A stretch of DNA of 64,000 nt. Origin: Strigamia acuminata. Taxonomy: Eukaryota > Arthropoda > Chilopoda > Geophilomorpha > Linotaeniidae. The position numbers and the translations under genes are program-made. The notes under the pieces were generated by a model that was not told the origin of the DNA, searched no databases, and worked only from the letters and a program-made list of their open reading frames with translations. Below are positions 30,899 through 42,720 of the stretch, one piece after another; position 1 is the stretch's first letter; each line of letters begins with the position of its first letter. The stretch spans positions 5,543,875-5,607,874 of the forward strand of contig OX442315.1 of assembly GCA_949358305.1 (NCBI GenBank), read 5' to 3'.

Positions 30899-32214
30899 TC
30901 AAGTATTAAAGTTTAAATCTAATTTAACAAATATCGTGTCATCTACTACATATTTCGGTTCAATTTCGTCGAAACGAATAAATTCTTGCTTTCCAAACCC
31001 TTTGTTTTTTGCATTCATTGGCCTTTCAAACCATTCTTTAAAATTGATAATATCAGAATCTCGAGTTTGAGAATGGTGAATTTTATGTGTCGATTGATCC
31101 ATTAAGGTAAATTTTGCTTGGAGAATTTTGCTTGAATAATTGCATCATTTGGGCGTTTGATCACTCGAAGAAAAACGGATAAGTGTGTCGTAACCTTGGT
31201 TCCGGTGAATAAACTTAATACTAATAAACCTTTTATTTCACACTTGTAATAATACAAATAATACTTATGTGTTGCTGTGGTCTCGGATCCTTGTTGGTCG
31301 GATACGATTGTTGCTGCGGCAGTCTTACACGTGGCTTCTGTTGTCTAGGGTAATGGCGTCTGGCGAAAACACGTGTTCGCAAACGCTTCGCTCCGGTAGA
31401 TATTACTATCGTAGTATTGCTACGATAAATATCTGTGACTTTGATTTATAGATGAATTTGGCAACGGGCATCGATCCTCTATCAATCCGGTAAAACGGCC
31501 TGACGGTGAGGTGGTGATGCTAATGTTGCTCTGGTATCTATAAAGTGGGGGTTTCCGGTCAGACACGGGTTTAAATACTTGCTGGACCGGAAATGACGTA
31601 TTCGCATAAATTCGGGGAATTATGCAAATTCATGACGTCGTTACGTCAATCCCGCAGAAATGGTAAAACTAGTATAGCTAGTTTTCCCTTAATAATCTGA
31701 TTACTAATAATTCAAACATTAAAACACTTTTTATTATGATATAAAATTATTAAAACACTTTTGTGACCTCGTGGTCACCACAAGTGTGTTCCATTTCCGT
31801 CGAGAATACCATTTGGAAATAGGTATAGTTGCATTTTATAACCACCATTCTTGGTGAAAAAAGGATTGCTACAAACGTCTTGCCTTCCCGATATTGCATT
31901 GTGACGAGCTTTTCGAAAATTATCAATTTTCCAGACATATTCCAGCGACAAAAAGGTTGCCAGTTTGTTCTTCACATCCAATTCTATTTCTTCTGTTGAA
32001 TAAATGAAATTAGTTAAAATTTAATCAGAAATTTGACAAAAAAAAGTTTTACAAAAATCTTGGTAAAAATTTGTCAAAAAAATAATTGAGCGCACTTTCA
32101 GTCGCAATACTTACAAATATTCTTGCACAGCCGGATAAAATTAAGATTAAATACGATAAAATCAGCAACTCACCTTTGTCTTTTGCATGTTCATTTTGTT
32201 TTCTAACCACAGCA
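30899..32214 (-). pseudogene. Truncated TRAF-like pseudogene T5 (MATH only)
   Basis: Only a linker exon (about 32174-32214, ending KDKG) and the MATH exon remain. No upstream RING or zinc-finger exons follow; sequence similarity stops near 32214. MATH N-half: 31783-31992 (LEYVWKIDNFRKARHN, GNGTHL). C-half: 30899-31185 (FIRFDEIEPKYVVDDT and a stop). A solo LTR interrupts them. In addition, after NDAII a deletion and frameshift remove the usual DWPVQF segment and lead to a stop. It is therefore dead on several counts. Confidence 0.8.
31186..31782 (-). mobile_element. Solo LTR (597 bp) in the T5 MATH exon
   Basis: Read on the minus strand it begins TGTGGTGACC and ends TTACGACA, sharing the first 10 bases and the CGACA end with the Gypsy LTR at 946. 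It is flanked by a 4-bp duplication agtg (31182-31185 and 31783-31786). An internal segment (CCTCTATCAATCC and GGCCTGACGGTGAGGT) also occurs in the LTR at 57154, so the two are related families. No internal region is left, so it probably arose by LTR-LTR recombination. Confidence 0.8.
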
Positions 32215-32567
32215 GTTTTTTTTTCCCTAATTTGATTTTAGTGGAAAATTTAGTTTTTTTTTTATTATTAAAATAAGTGGAGCAAAAAAGAAGCGTTCAT
32301 GGAAAATTCAGTAATTAGCGAGTTCATTTATTTTAAGTGGAAATCGGAGGACATTTAGTGGATCAATAAATGGGACCCGCTCTAATCTAATGTGTGTGCA
32401 AACAGTTTTGCCGCCTCGACAAAACCTTTGAGACACCGCACTGCTCATTCTGAAATCTTATCTCCAAAGCAAACAAATAATTTGTATAAATACGTAATGA
32501 TTTCAAAGCCACTATTCACTGATTTAAGAAACAGCTTTCAATCTGTATCGACTTATTCGTTGTAGAA
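32215..32567. other. Spacer between the T5 relic and gene S
   Basis: AT-rich; contains TTAGTGGAAAATTTAG and TTAAGTGGAAAT motifs and no clear gene. It should hold the promoter of the plus-strand gene that starts at 32568. Confidence 0.4.
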
Positions 32568-34600
32568 ATGTTTATTTCAACTGTTTGCTGTCTTTTCTTC
32601 ATTAACATTTGTGTCATTACGACCGGTGTTTATGGTACGACTATTAATGTAGTTATTTACTTTAAATTATGTTTTATTCTACTATTATTCATAGCACCAT
32701 TACAATCGAACGAATTAAGGGAAATAGGCAGACAGGATGGTGAAAACAACACGAGAGAACATGATATTCAATCATCAAAAAGGTTCCAATTCCAAGAGAT
32801 ACATTTATCAAATCTGCATGCCTGTAGTAAACATTAGATAGAAATTAATACTACTACAAAAATGTATTTGCAAGGGGGCTGACATGACCACCTAATTAAA
32901 CTTTCTGGATGTATTCCTGTCAAATTATAAATAATATTTTTTTTTTTAGATTCAAAATGAATATTACGAGTGAGAATGAAGAACAAAGAACTGGTTCTAC
33001 CCACTGGATCCACAAGTCCCAATCATCAGTGGTAGAATCTGAGTGGAAAAGTACAAACTCTATTCAAATTGTATTCATTTCTCAATAGAAACAGTTTCTA
33101 ACTGCTAATTATCATTGTAGTATTCACTGGTGGTGTTAATAGCAATCCAGGGAAGAAATGTATTACTGCGGGTAACCTCGAGGATTCATTCAAAAATCAA
33201 GAGATGAAGATTAATTCATATATAAATCAAACGATGCTTGCTCTGCAATTGGAACAAGAAAAAAAGATAGAGGAATTGGAACAAGAAAAGAAGATAGAAA
33301 TATTGGAACAAGAAAAGAAGATAGAAAAATTGGAACAGAATTATGGTAGTCTATACTCTAAACTGATATAATGTTGACTTATTTCCAATTGGTTGAGCCG
33401 GACTACGCCTAACTCTGGACTATGCTCTACTAAGCGGAAAAATGGTTCTGTTTCCTTTGGCAATGAAACAAGTGTTGGTAATCGATCGCAATGTCTGGAG
33501 TTTGATTACAATTCTGGTATTATGGGTGGTGGTATACAGGCAACAGTTGGGAGTAAACAGGCTCGGCCAATACGAACTGGGTACCTTCTAACAGTAAGCC
33601 AGAGTATAAATGTTGGAATCATAAGGACTGCACATTTTGTACAGCTCTGCAGTGAAGTCTCATGAAGTTCATGAGCAGCTACTGCTAACATAATTTTCAT
33701 AAATTTATCTCAAAACTCCGTTTATGTTGCGGTAGCAACTCGATTTTGTATTTGGAATTGTTCGAAATTACCTTGGATCACCGATGGCACAGGATTTAAA
33801 CTGAATTTGGAGATTGGGAAAAGAAGCACGCGTACATACAGGGGTTACATTGAACAGTGATTATTTATTCATAAAACAGGATATGCAAAATACACTTCCT
33901 GTCCTAATTACACAAGTAGACTTTCCCATTTACACTGTGGGTCACCGAAGTGACCCTCTGGTGGCCAAACATGGCGCCACCTCCAATTCCTCCCAATTGG
34001 CGCGTCCCTTTAAAATGCCAGTTTTTACAGTTTACTTGTCAAAATCTAATCGTATTCTCTCATCTAGATAAAATGGAAAAACTGTACAACAAACAAAACC
34101 AAGAAATAACTGAAATGACAAACAAACTAGCAGCAAATTCAAAACATTCACCATTTGAATTCATCTGGAAATATCACACAAGTGTTCATCTTCACCGCTT
34201 AAACACTTCAACATTCAGCTCTGAATTTATGACCTCAACATACGGTTATAAGCTGCAAATACAACTAAGTCAAAGATTTGATTTTTCAAAGAAAGGGCAC
34301 ATCAGTTTTTCTCCATCTCTTCGCGGGTGGCGTGGTGAATATGATGGAATTCTTAATTGGCCCATGCAGTATACTGCTGAGGTTAGTATAATGGATCAGA
34401 GTGGAAGTAAGGATCCTAACGCTTGCCGTGTTAAATCTGGTAACGAAAGCTTAGCCAGAGCTATACCACCTAATAAGGTCACGCAAGGCTGGGAAGCATC
34501 AAATGTTATGGATATGGATTCAGTTGAATTTTCCAAAGCTTATTTCATAGATGGGGTAATGTACATCAAACTTGTTATGACAATAAATTCTCAACTATAA
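32568..34600 (+). CDS. Secreted coiled-coil MATH protein (gene S)
   Basis: Plus strand, opposite to T0-T5. Exon 1 (32568-32634) encodes a classic signal peptide, MFISTVCCLFFINICVITTG. Exon 2 starts at 32695; donors at 32739 or 32823 keep phase 1. Exon 3 (33121-33345, 225 nt) has a Cys and a coiled coil with three near-identical LEQEKKIE heptad units. Exon 4 (34068-34600) encodes a MATH domain: FEFIWKYHTSVHL, YGYKLQIQLSQ, GILNWPMQYTAEVSIMDQ, and a C-terminal VMYIKLVMTINSQL. All internal boundaries are phase 1, so the model reads through. There is no RING or zinc finger. Secreted or membrane MATH proteins are known (meprins), but this lacks a protease. It could be an extracellular relative or decoy of the neighbouring TRAF-like proteins; the role is unknown. 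Confidence 0.6.
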
Positions 34601-34614
34601 TTTATAGTAAATTA

Positions 34615-36167
34615 GGGGGTTTCATTAATTAAGCAATTTTGTAATTTTGCAACTTTAGCAATTTTGCACTTTTGGATTTGTCACATGATATCAGTTCCAC
34701 CAATCATGTGCATAATTGCAAAAACACAAAACAGAAAAAATACACAATCACAAAATCAAAGGTAGTTTTGCTATTTTGGCAAAAATGGCAGCAGCCAAAC
34801 TCAATCCAAGTGGCCATCACAAATTGTGATTAATAATTAGTTTCAAAAACAATCTCATAATTTTGCAATTTTGCAATTATTTAAATAGTCACGTGACTTC
34901 TTATCCACCATATTAGGTTATAGTTATATCCAACCAATTTTAAAATGTGATGCAAAAAAACTAGTTCTTATTTGTGTGATGGAACAAAATATTTTTTAAT
35001 AAGGTGCATTTTAATAAATACTAGCTGTTCACCCACAAAGCCAAAGTCATAGATCAGACAAATGTATACAACCAAAAATAAAATAAATTTTTGCAAAACT
35101 AAACCAAACCCATAATAATGCAACCCAAACCCAAACCACACCAAACCAAAACCAATGCCAATCTGGCCAATACCCAAACACAATCAAACCCAAAAGTTAA
35201 CCTAAACCCAACGTTAATCCAGCCAATTCAATTTTGGCCCAAACCACTGCAACCTGCTATTTTGTCCTCCTTTATTATTCAACCACTTTTTCCAACTTTT
35301 TCTTATAAATCAACCCAAAAAAGATCGTTTTTTCCAAAATTTAAAGTCAACGGTTAATCCGATCAAAAAGTTATCTGTACCATCGTTTTCAGCGGGATTT
35401 TCTTCTCTGGAAACCTGTTTTAAACATTTCATTCGGTTAATTTTACGAATTTTTGGTTTTGTCATGGTCGAATCTCGAATCCAAATTCTGCACCAAATTT
35501 CCAAATTTTCCCATTCGGTCCCCCGCTAAGATGGCCCGAATCGGCACTTTTCCTCGCCCGAATCAAAAAATAAAAAATACAGGCTTGTGCAGAATTGTCT
35601 CCTCTTCAAAATGAGCTTGGTTCCATAATTTTCCGAGCTTATCTTGACATAGAAAACAATAAAAAACGATACGCGACGAACATTTCCGCCTGAATTTCCA
35701 TTCGGGCACCCGCTAAAATCGCCCTGAATCGCCCTGAATCGGTACTTTTTTTTACCCGAATCGAAGTATTGAGTTTCCTAGCTGTTATACAGTCATGGAT
35801 GCATCAGCATTTTGATGATATACAAGGATACAAGTTGGCCACTTAGATAGAGCTTGGATGCCTCCATTTTGTTTTGAGTTTCACAAGCCTCAAAATCACT
35901 TCTTATCAAAATCACAAAAACTACCTTTTAGATGTTTTTGGGATTTTGTGTTTTCACTCTTTTGTGCTTTAGTGAATGTGAATGTGATTGGTAGAACAGA
36001 TATCACATGACAATACTCAAAAATCACAAAATTGTCCAGATCACACAATTGCAAAATTGACTGGGTTAATTCAATGTAAACTCATTTTTGGAGGCATCAA
36101 AAAATAATGATTTTGTGATTAATGCAAAATCACAAAATTGCAAAATCATTCATATAATGAAACCCCC
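34615..36167. mobile_element. 1.55-kb non-autonomous DNA transposon with TA target site
   Basis: Inverted ends GGGGGTTTCATTA and TAATGAAACCCCC lie between TA dinucleotides (34613-34614 and 36168-36169). Subterminal repeats use CAATTTTG/CAAAATTG. The interior includes a C/A-rich tract at 35095-35260 (AACCCAAACC motifs). No transposase ORF. It begins 14 bp after the stop codon of gene S, so it may supply that gene's 3' end. Confidence 0.7.
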
Positions 36168-36193
36168 TATTGTCTTCTCACAGTTTACTTATA

Positions 36194-36567
36194 TCACAGT
36201 CCGTAGAAAGAACGGTCGACTGTCTCCTTTGTTCGTTGGAGAGTGGCACTGTAGTACCTAATCTGCCACCAGAGCGTGTCGCAAACGCATGTTGTTCTAA
36301 CCAGAGGGTCTCATTGGCCAGTGCGAATGGTTTTTTATTTGCATTAATTTTTTTTTTTAGTTTTATTTTTTATTACATGTTTATTTTATTTTCCTAAGAG
36401 AACAAGAAATGAAATTTCGGATCTTTATTTACTTTATTTATTTTTATTTTGGGTTGTAACACGATAAAATGGAGAGCGTGTTGCGATTCCACCGCCACCT
36501 AGTGGTAAAATACTGAATGATTCGACTCTAATCTGAGTCAGCCGACCATTCTTTCTATGGACTGTGA
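36194..36567. mobile_element. MITE with about 28-bp inverted ends
   Basis: CACAGTCCGTAGAAAGAACG at the left is matched by an inverse at the right with a few mismatches. Between the ends are T-rich DNA and CCGCCACCTAGTGG. No coding region. Confidence 0.55.
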
Positions 36568-36986
36568 CTGTGCTTATACTAATAATAGTCAGATTGAATA
36601 AATGCTTTTCAATTAAATATACATACAAGTTATTATGACGATAAATTTGAAATAAATTTGTGATTTACCAATAAATTTATTTTTCATTTATAAACAACAC
36701 CGCAATGCCAAACTAAGAATAAAACAGTATAAATAAATCGGTTAAATTAATTAATTACTTTAAGATTTAACAATAACAATTTATTTTTATTCGTAATAAA
36801 TTTTAATCAATGAATAAATGCCAACAAAGCCTAAAATGTCAACCAAAGTTTGAACATTTCAACAACAGATGGCGCCTCACACCACAAACACAGGTTTACT
36901 GTGTTGGTGCTCACATTACACCACGACATAAACAAACACTACAAAATGGTGGACGGGAAGTCGTTTTAGGCCCTACAAAATTCACA

Positions 36987-38663
36987 ATGGGAAACAACAG
37001 CAGTCTGCCGTTCAAATCCAACAAAAGAGTCCGATGGAGCGACACCAACGGATACTTATCGACAGCCGAAATCGAAAAAGCTCGGCAAGAAACGCATCAC
37101 AAATTATACATGTCTTATCTATACAATTCAAGAGAGTCCATACCCGATAAAGATAAACTCGTTCTCAACTGCGAAGATGGCCTCGTCAATGCCCACAAAT
37201 TTCTGTTAAAAGCTAGCAGTGACTACTTCCTAGCGATATTGAGCGAAGGCAGCTTGGAGAACGAACAAAACATGATTTCCCTTCCCGACACATCGACGGA
37301 AATCGCCAACATCGTCATCAAATTCGTCTACGAGCAAGACATTCCCGAAATGCCAAGCGGCGTGAAGCGCGAAATAATCATGACCGCCGACAAAATGCAA
37401 TTAGAAGGCCTGTTCGACAAGTATTGGGCCGAATACTGCCACCCGATAACACTGGGGAAATTCGTCGACGTTTGGCAGATGGCGGCCATGTTCGATAAAC
37501 CCGCGACGGCCAAAACGGTGCAAGTATTCGTCTTGGCGAACATGAAAGAAATCTCGGCGTCGGACGAACTGTCGGAGATCACTCTGGAACAACTACAAAG
37601 CCTCGTTTTGAAGGTGCAGCTGAAAAAATTGGACGAATTCGTCTTGTTCGTGCTGAATTGGGAGGCGAAAACGCGCGCCCGACGAGAAAACGACACGGAC
37701 GTCGCGATGGATTTGCTCGCCAGGTGTCGCTTGGACAAACTGTCGGACAAGTCGCGCCAGAAACTCTTGTCGAACGAAATGGTCGTCAATTCGGCGTCGG
37801 TGTGCAAGGTTTTGAGCAAGGCGGACGCATTCAAGTGGTTGCCGAAGACCGCGGAGGAAATCCACGTTTTCGCCATCGAAATCGACGCGACGGATTGCCA
37901 AGTTTCGGCGTCGACGCTCACCGAAGACGAGTGGACGGTTTCGGCCGTCGACGAAACACTAATCGATTATTCCCCGACAGTTTCGTGCACGGGAGACGTG
38001 TTTTACTTCGGTTTGTCCCACGACCGGTTTATCGCCAAGATGGCCGACACGGAGTACCCTCTAGCGGCGGAAACGACGTCGCATTTCGGTCAAATGAAGA
38101 GCGAAACTGCGGACTGCAACCGAGTGTTCTTCCGTAAATCGAATCTGGAGTATTTGTGCTTTAATTTCGAGTCGAGGGAGTGGCGGACGTTGGGTTTTTG
38201 CGACGATATTTCCGATTGCCGGCGCCTGGTGTTGGTGGCGGGTGAAAAGTATTTGTTCGACGCGGACGAACGGCACGTGAAGGTCGTGGATACGGGGCTG
38301 GGAAAGTGCATAACGGTGGAGAAATTGCCGGGACATTGGCGGTGCGTGTATTGCAGGAGTGTGTGCACGGTTTCGGCGGAGAAAGTTGTTTTTTTTCAAA
38401 AGTTGCCGAATAGACTTTTGTTGGTTTACGACGTTGGGAGTGATGTTTGGGGCGATGTTTGGCGGGTGGTGCCGGCGCCGATGATCACGGGGGAGGTTGT
38501 TTTGTTTGTTTGTTACGACGAGGACTGTTTGATATTCGAGAGAAGAAATTTGGTGTGTTATGTTTATTCGTTGGGGACGATGGCGGTGGTTAAAGAGTAT
38601 GCGGTCAAAAAACATGGCGACGGTTGCATCCATTTTGACGCGAGTCTTAAGAGTAAATGTTGA
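36987..38663 (+). CDS. BTB-BACK domain protein, intronless
   Basis: 558 residues from the ATG at 36987. This start was chosen over the in-frame ATG at 36810 because it reads MGNNSS, a fit to the N-myristoylation rule (Gly2, Ser6), and because the upstream 59 codons look like UTR. A BTB/POZ domain at about 45-150 (LVLNCEDGLVNAHKFLLKA, then SDYFLAIL) mediates dimerisation and cullin-3 binding in the family. A BACK domain follows at about 155-270. Residues 300-540 are beta-rich with weak repeats and are perhaps a degenerate kelch-like region; I cannot confirm propeller blades. BTB-BACK proteins usually act as cullin-3 substrate adaptors. The absence of introns and the higher GC than neighbours suggest a retrocopy origin. 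A polyadenylation signal AATAAA is at 38697-38702. Confidence 0.85.
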   Translation: MGNNSSLPFKSNKRVRWSDTNGYLSTAEIEKARQETHHKLYMSYLYNSRESIPDKDKLVLNCEDGLVNAHKFLLKASSDYFLAILSEGSLENEQNMISLPDTSTEIANIVIKFVYEQDIPEMPSGVKREIIMTADKMQLEGLFDKYWAEYCHPITLGKFVDVWQMAAMFDKPATAKTVQVFVLANMKEISASDELSEITLEQLQSLVLKVQLKKLDEFVLFVLNWEAKTRARRENDTDVAMDLLARCRLDKLSDKSRQKLLSNEMVVNSASVCKVLSKADAFKWLPKTAEEIHVFAIEIDATDCQVSASTLTEDEWTVSAVDETLIDYSPTVSCTGDVFYFGLSHDRFIAKMADTEYPLAAETTSHFGQMKSETADCNRVFFRKSNLEYLCFNFESREWRTLGFCDDISDCRRLVLVAGEKYLFDADERHVKVVDTGLGKCITVEKLPGHWRCVYCRSVCTVSAEKVVFFQKLPNRLLLVYDVGSDVWGDVWRVVPAPMITGEVVLFVCYDEDCLIFERRNLVCYVYSLGTMAVVKEYAVKKHGDGCIHFDASLKSKC

Positions 38664-40099
38664 GTGATCTGTTTTTTTTTTGTGATAAAACAGTTAAATA
38701 AATTGCAATTTTTTTTAATGGGATCTGGTAGGAATTTATTTTATAATTTTTAGCGAACCCTGGTGATAAAATAGAGAAACGTGCGGTAACACAACATTTG
38801 AGTTCACCGCTGCCACCTTTCGTCAGTTTGAGCATTTAAGAATCAATATATGACGCTGTGTTACGTAACGCACGTCTCTATTTCGGCATTGATTCAACTC
38901 GTGTCGACTTGAACACATGCGTTGTTTGCTCTCCTACAAAGTAAGCGAAGTTTAATACTAACAACTCTCTAATCAACTTTCTTTAACCCTAGCAGTGCCA
39001 ACCTAAAAAAATCCCTTACTCACCCAACCAGGGTCATTTTGACCGGTTATAGTCGTTTTAACAACGCTCATTTTAGCGATTTTTAACAAAAAAAGTCCCA
39101 TTTTAGCGAACATGTCATTTTAGCGACAATCCGGCTCAAAAAAGTGGTTTTCATCAAAAAACCAGTAAGGTTAGGTTCGCGGGGAATTAGGAATTAAACC
39201 TAGGTTTTTTGTCGCTAAAATGACATGTTTGCTAAAATGGTGTGTCGCTAAAATGAAATCGCTAAAATGAAATCGCTAAAATGATGTACATCAATTTTGA
39301 CTCAAAGCCAAAAAATTTTTTTCTCTAAAATTGTGTGATAATGATCATATTCTATAACTATTTCATGTTTATGAAGAGATGTAACTTATGCAGTATTTGT
39401 CGGCAGAGTGCGACAAAAATAATTGATATTGAATCAACTCAAAAGTAGTGGTAGTGGGTGAAATTTGTAGTCTATAATTTTTTTCATTCTGTCATGATGT
39501 GTAATGGAAATACATAAAATTTCAGAAAGAAATCCCGTTAGTTTTCGAGAAAAAAATAAAAACACTTTTAGAGGAGAAAATTGACCCAAAAACCAAAAAT
39601 CTCCCCACTGATCACAAGAAATATAACTGAGTTTAGGTTGGGTCCAACAAACCTGTCCAGATGAGCACTGTCCGGTCCGTAAAGACTACACTTATAACAC
39701 ACTAAAAATTATAACTATAACAAACTAAAAATAGTTGCTGCATGATTACAGACTATCGTTCTTTAATATAATGGAAAATTAGAGTGAAAAAACTTTTAAT
39801 ATTCAAAGTGCTGAAATTCTGTCAGCAAAACCATTAAACTTAATTGAAATTGAAATAAGCTTTTAACAAGAATTGTGTTGACTTTAGGTTGACTTAACTC
39901 AATATAAACCACGGCAACAGCTGGGCGGAGCTTATTCCTGAAGTTCTAGTTCCCGTCTAACGCCAAGCAGAACCTCTCTATTCGTACTGTTTTTACACGC
40001 TAGATAAGTTTCAAACAAATGAGTAAAAAAAAATAGCTGCATTCAAAAAGTCGTGTTACGGTATATAGTTAGTAAATAATGTGCGCTACGTGAATAAAT
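38664..40099. other. Transposon-rich intergenic DNA after the BTB gene
   Basis: Starts with a segment at about 38805-38985 that is duplicated at 41520-41692. Then TTAA (38983-38986) and CCCTAGCAG begin a decayed piggyBac-like MITE related to those at 41693 and 54461; its right end near 39600 is no longer clear. Within it, 39102-39240 is a foldback of about 32-bp arms (CATTTTAGCGAACATGTC and its inverse). The part after 39800 is shared with 43990-44230. No gene. Confidence 0.5.
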
Positions 40100-41190
40100 A
40101 ACTGAATAACAACTAACTTACGGTTTTACATGATTATTTCTACAAATACAACTGGTTCTGTGTTCTGGGCACGTGTAAACGGGCGGCATCAACTGGTTGG
40201 GTATCCGGGCGGGCCAAGGAATAGGGCTGGCTTCGCGGCATCGTCACAAAGAACGCTACGGAGGCGTATTCGGCTCCGTGACAAGAACGACTGTAAATGC
40301 GAAGTTTACTTCGCATTTGTTGAGATTAAATTCTATCGAATATTCAACAGAATGATTCGAGATCTAATCAATACTAAAGCTGTAAGAATGTAACAAATAA
40401 ATATTAGATATTAATAATTTGGGCGGGGACAGTCACGATGGTCGTGAAACCATCGCGGGAGGTTTTGACACCTCCATCCGCCAGCATGCCTTACGATAAC
40501 ATGGATCTCGTGATCCAGCACCGGGTAACTAATTGTTGGGATTACCATTCTCCAGGTGTTTATTTAACACAGTATTTTTACCGTTCACGGGCTACCAGCC
40601 CGGCGTATTACATTATATTGGCTCTTCACAGACCTTTAAAGTACGGAAGGACCAGCCCTAGAAAGACAGGGACCTGAGAATTACCGGCAGTGCGACTGCC
40701 GGCGATCAGACTACGATATATATTATCGTCTACAACAACCATCCTTACTTCAAAGAGGCCAGTTGAGTTGAGGGACCAACTTACAACTGGCAAAGCCTAC
40801 TGTGTAAGCACATTATACTATGTCACCGTACAAACATCTCAGCTTCCCTTAGGAAGCTAAGCTACTGCTACGGGACCATTATCTAGACATAAGTCTAACT
40901 ATATAAAGAAAGAGAGATCAAACAATAACCAATACAATATAGACATATTCGGAGCAACCAAGAGGGATTTCTGGTGCAAAACCAGAGCTTCTTAAGAACA
41001 GTAGGATTACGAGTGGCCAATGAGACACTAGCATTCGTGGGTCCGGTCTAACGACAAGACTAAATCTTAAGGAGTCCGATTGGTTCTCATCTACGGTAAG
41101 TATAATACGTATTATTGATTCAGTAGAATCCATAAAGTAATAAATAACAATTTATTAAAGTCAATAAATATCTTATATTTATTCGTTTAG
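40100..41190. other. Hairpin-rich GC-variable segment, function unknown
   Basis: No convincing ORF. It contains many short perfect hairpins: AATGCGAAGT/ACTTCGCATT, GGAGGT/ACCTCC, CCGGCAGT/ACTGCCGG, GACGATA/TATCGTC, AGCTTCC/GGAAGCT and AGTTGTAAT/ATTACAACT. The density of stems is unlike the surrounding DNA. It could be an LTR, a SINE-like element or a structured RNA; I could not place it. Confidence 0.35.
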
Positions 41191-41692
41191 TTGTAATGAT
41201 TATTACAACTCTTGTTTCTCGTATTTAAACCGCGCGCGTTGATTAGACAGCGCCATCTAGTGTAAACTTTCATTTCCACGGTTCTATAACCGTCACATAC
41301 TTCGTATAGTACAGTAAAATGAATAAAGTCAATTAAAACACTAGCTGCATTCAAAAATAAAAATAACATGGGTTTAAACAGGAAATGATGTCATTTTTGT
41401 TTTAAAATTGAAGCAAAACACAAAATATTTTAGTTTTTGAATGCACCTACTGATATTTTGAGAAGAAAATTCAATTACTATAGTGGGTACTATTTTTTTC
41501 TTATTTTTAGAACAATTCCACTTGTGCCACCTAACGTCAGTGTGAGCATTTTAGAATCAATGTATGACGCATTCAGCATTGATTCAACTAGTGTCAACCT
41601 GAACACACGCGTTGTTTGTTGCTCTCTTAAGCAAATTCACTACAAGGTAAGCAAACTTTAATACTAACAACTCTCTTATCAACTTTCTTTAA

Positions 41693-41932
41693 TCCTAGCT
41701 GTACCAACCTAAAAAAAAATATTGAACGCAAAAGCTGTGAGTAAACAAAAGAATTTTGTGAATTTTTTTTTTTTTTTGAAATTTCAAGTATACAGTATAT
41801 ATTTTTTATTGTTTGTCAGGATGTTTTATAAAAATACTTGAAATTTCAGAAAGAAAATCCTGTTAGTTTTCGAGAAAAAATTAAAAATACTTTTGGTGGT
41901 CAAAATTGACGCTAGGTTTTGGGCCGGGAGAA
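41693..41932. mobile_element. piggyBac-like MITE, 240 bp
   Basis: Lies between TTAA at 41689-41692 and TTAA at 41933-41936. Ends TCCTAGCTGTACCAACC and GGTTTTGGGCCGGGAGA are a decayed form of the ends of the element at 54461-55090. The preceding 170 bp match the flank at 38805-38985. Confidence 0.55.
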
Positions 41933-42179
41933 TTAAAGGTCATGGGAAGAGAAATGAAAAATTTCTCTCAAAGCTTTGAAATAACCTTTAAAAAGGTTAT
42001 GTACCCATTTTAAATGAACAACTTACGTGATATTGTTTAAAACCACTGTTGAAATTCAAACCGAGCAGTAATTGTTCCGCCATTACGATTTTCCAAAGTT
42101 TATAGATACCGCCACTAGATGGCATTATTTTTACGTCATCGACGACAAACAAGCAGGAGAATTCCAGCACCTATTTACG

Positions 42180-42720
42180 ATTTCGGCATGTTTTTTTGTG
42201 AAAATTACCAGAAAAAATAGAAAATCACAGCAAATAACAAAACATCACAGCAAATAATAAAAAATACCAGCAACTAAAATTTAAAAAAAAATAAAAATAG
42301 CCGAAAATTACCAAAATAACCAAAAGTAACACCAAATAACATCAAAAAATAACCGAAAATAACAGAAAATCATCAAAAATTACCAAAAAAAATAGAAAAG
42401 AACAGCAAATAACAAAAAAAAATTGACGGTTTTAGGATTTAGTGTATTATTTTGGCAGTCATAGATTGGCAGTAAAAACTTTAGCGGTTTGGAATGGGTG
42501 GTGGTGTTGTGCTACACTATGCAGCTAAAACGACACTTTACAATAAAAAACCGATTCTATAATCAAGTTTTTGATTATATATTTAAATTATTATTTATTT
42601 ATTTAAGACCTGAGAATCGACCAAACACCGCCCGCATTTGTGCGATCGAATGCGGCCAAACACCCGCCGCATTTGCGCGATCGAATGCGGCCAAACACCC
42701 AAAATGCGGCAGGTGTTAGG
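42180..42720. repeat. A-rich low-complexity tract and a two-copy GC repeat
   Basis: 42190-42420 consists of loosely repeated AAATAACAGAAAATCA-like units. 42620-42705 holds two copies of a unit of about 36 bp built on GATCGAATGCGGCCAAACAC. No gene. Confidence 0.6.

Noticed and set aside
33393-33665. 90-codon ORF in intron 3 of gene S
   Set aside because: No splice signals in phase with the neighbouring exons and no similarity I recognise; left as intron.
37328-38633. Minus-strand ORFs opposite the BTB gene (up to 197 codons)
   Set aside because: Shadow frames; the plus strand has clear BTB and BACK motifs.
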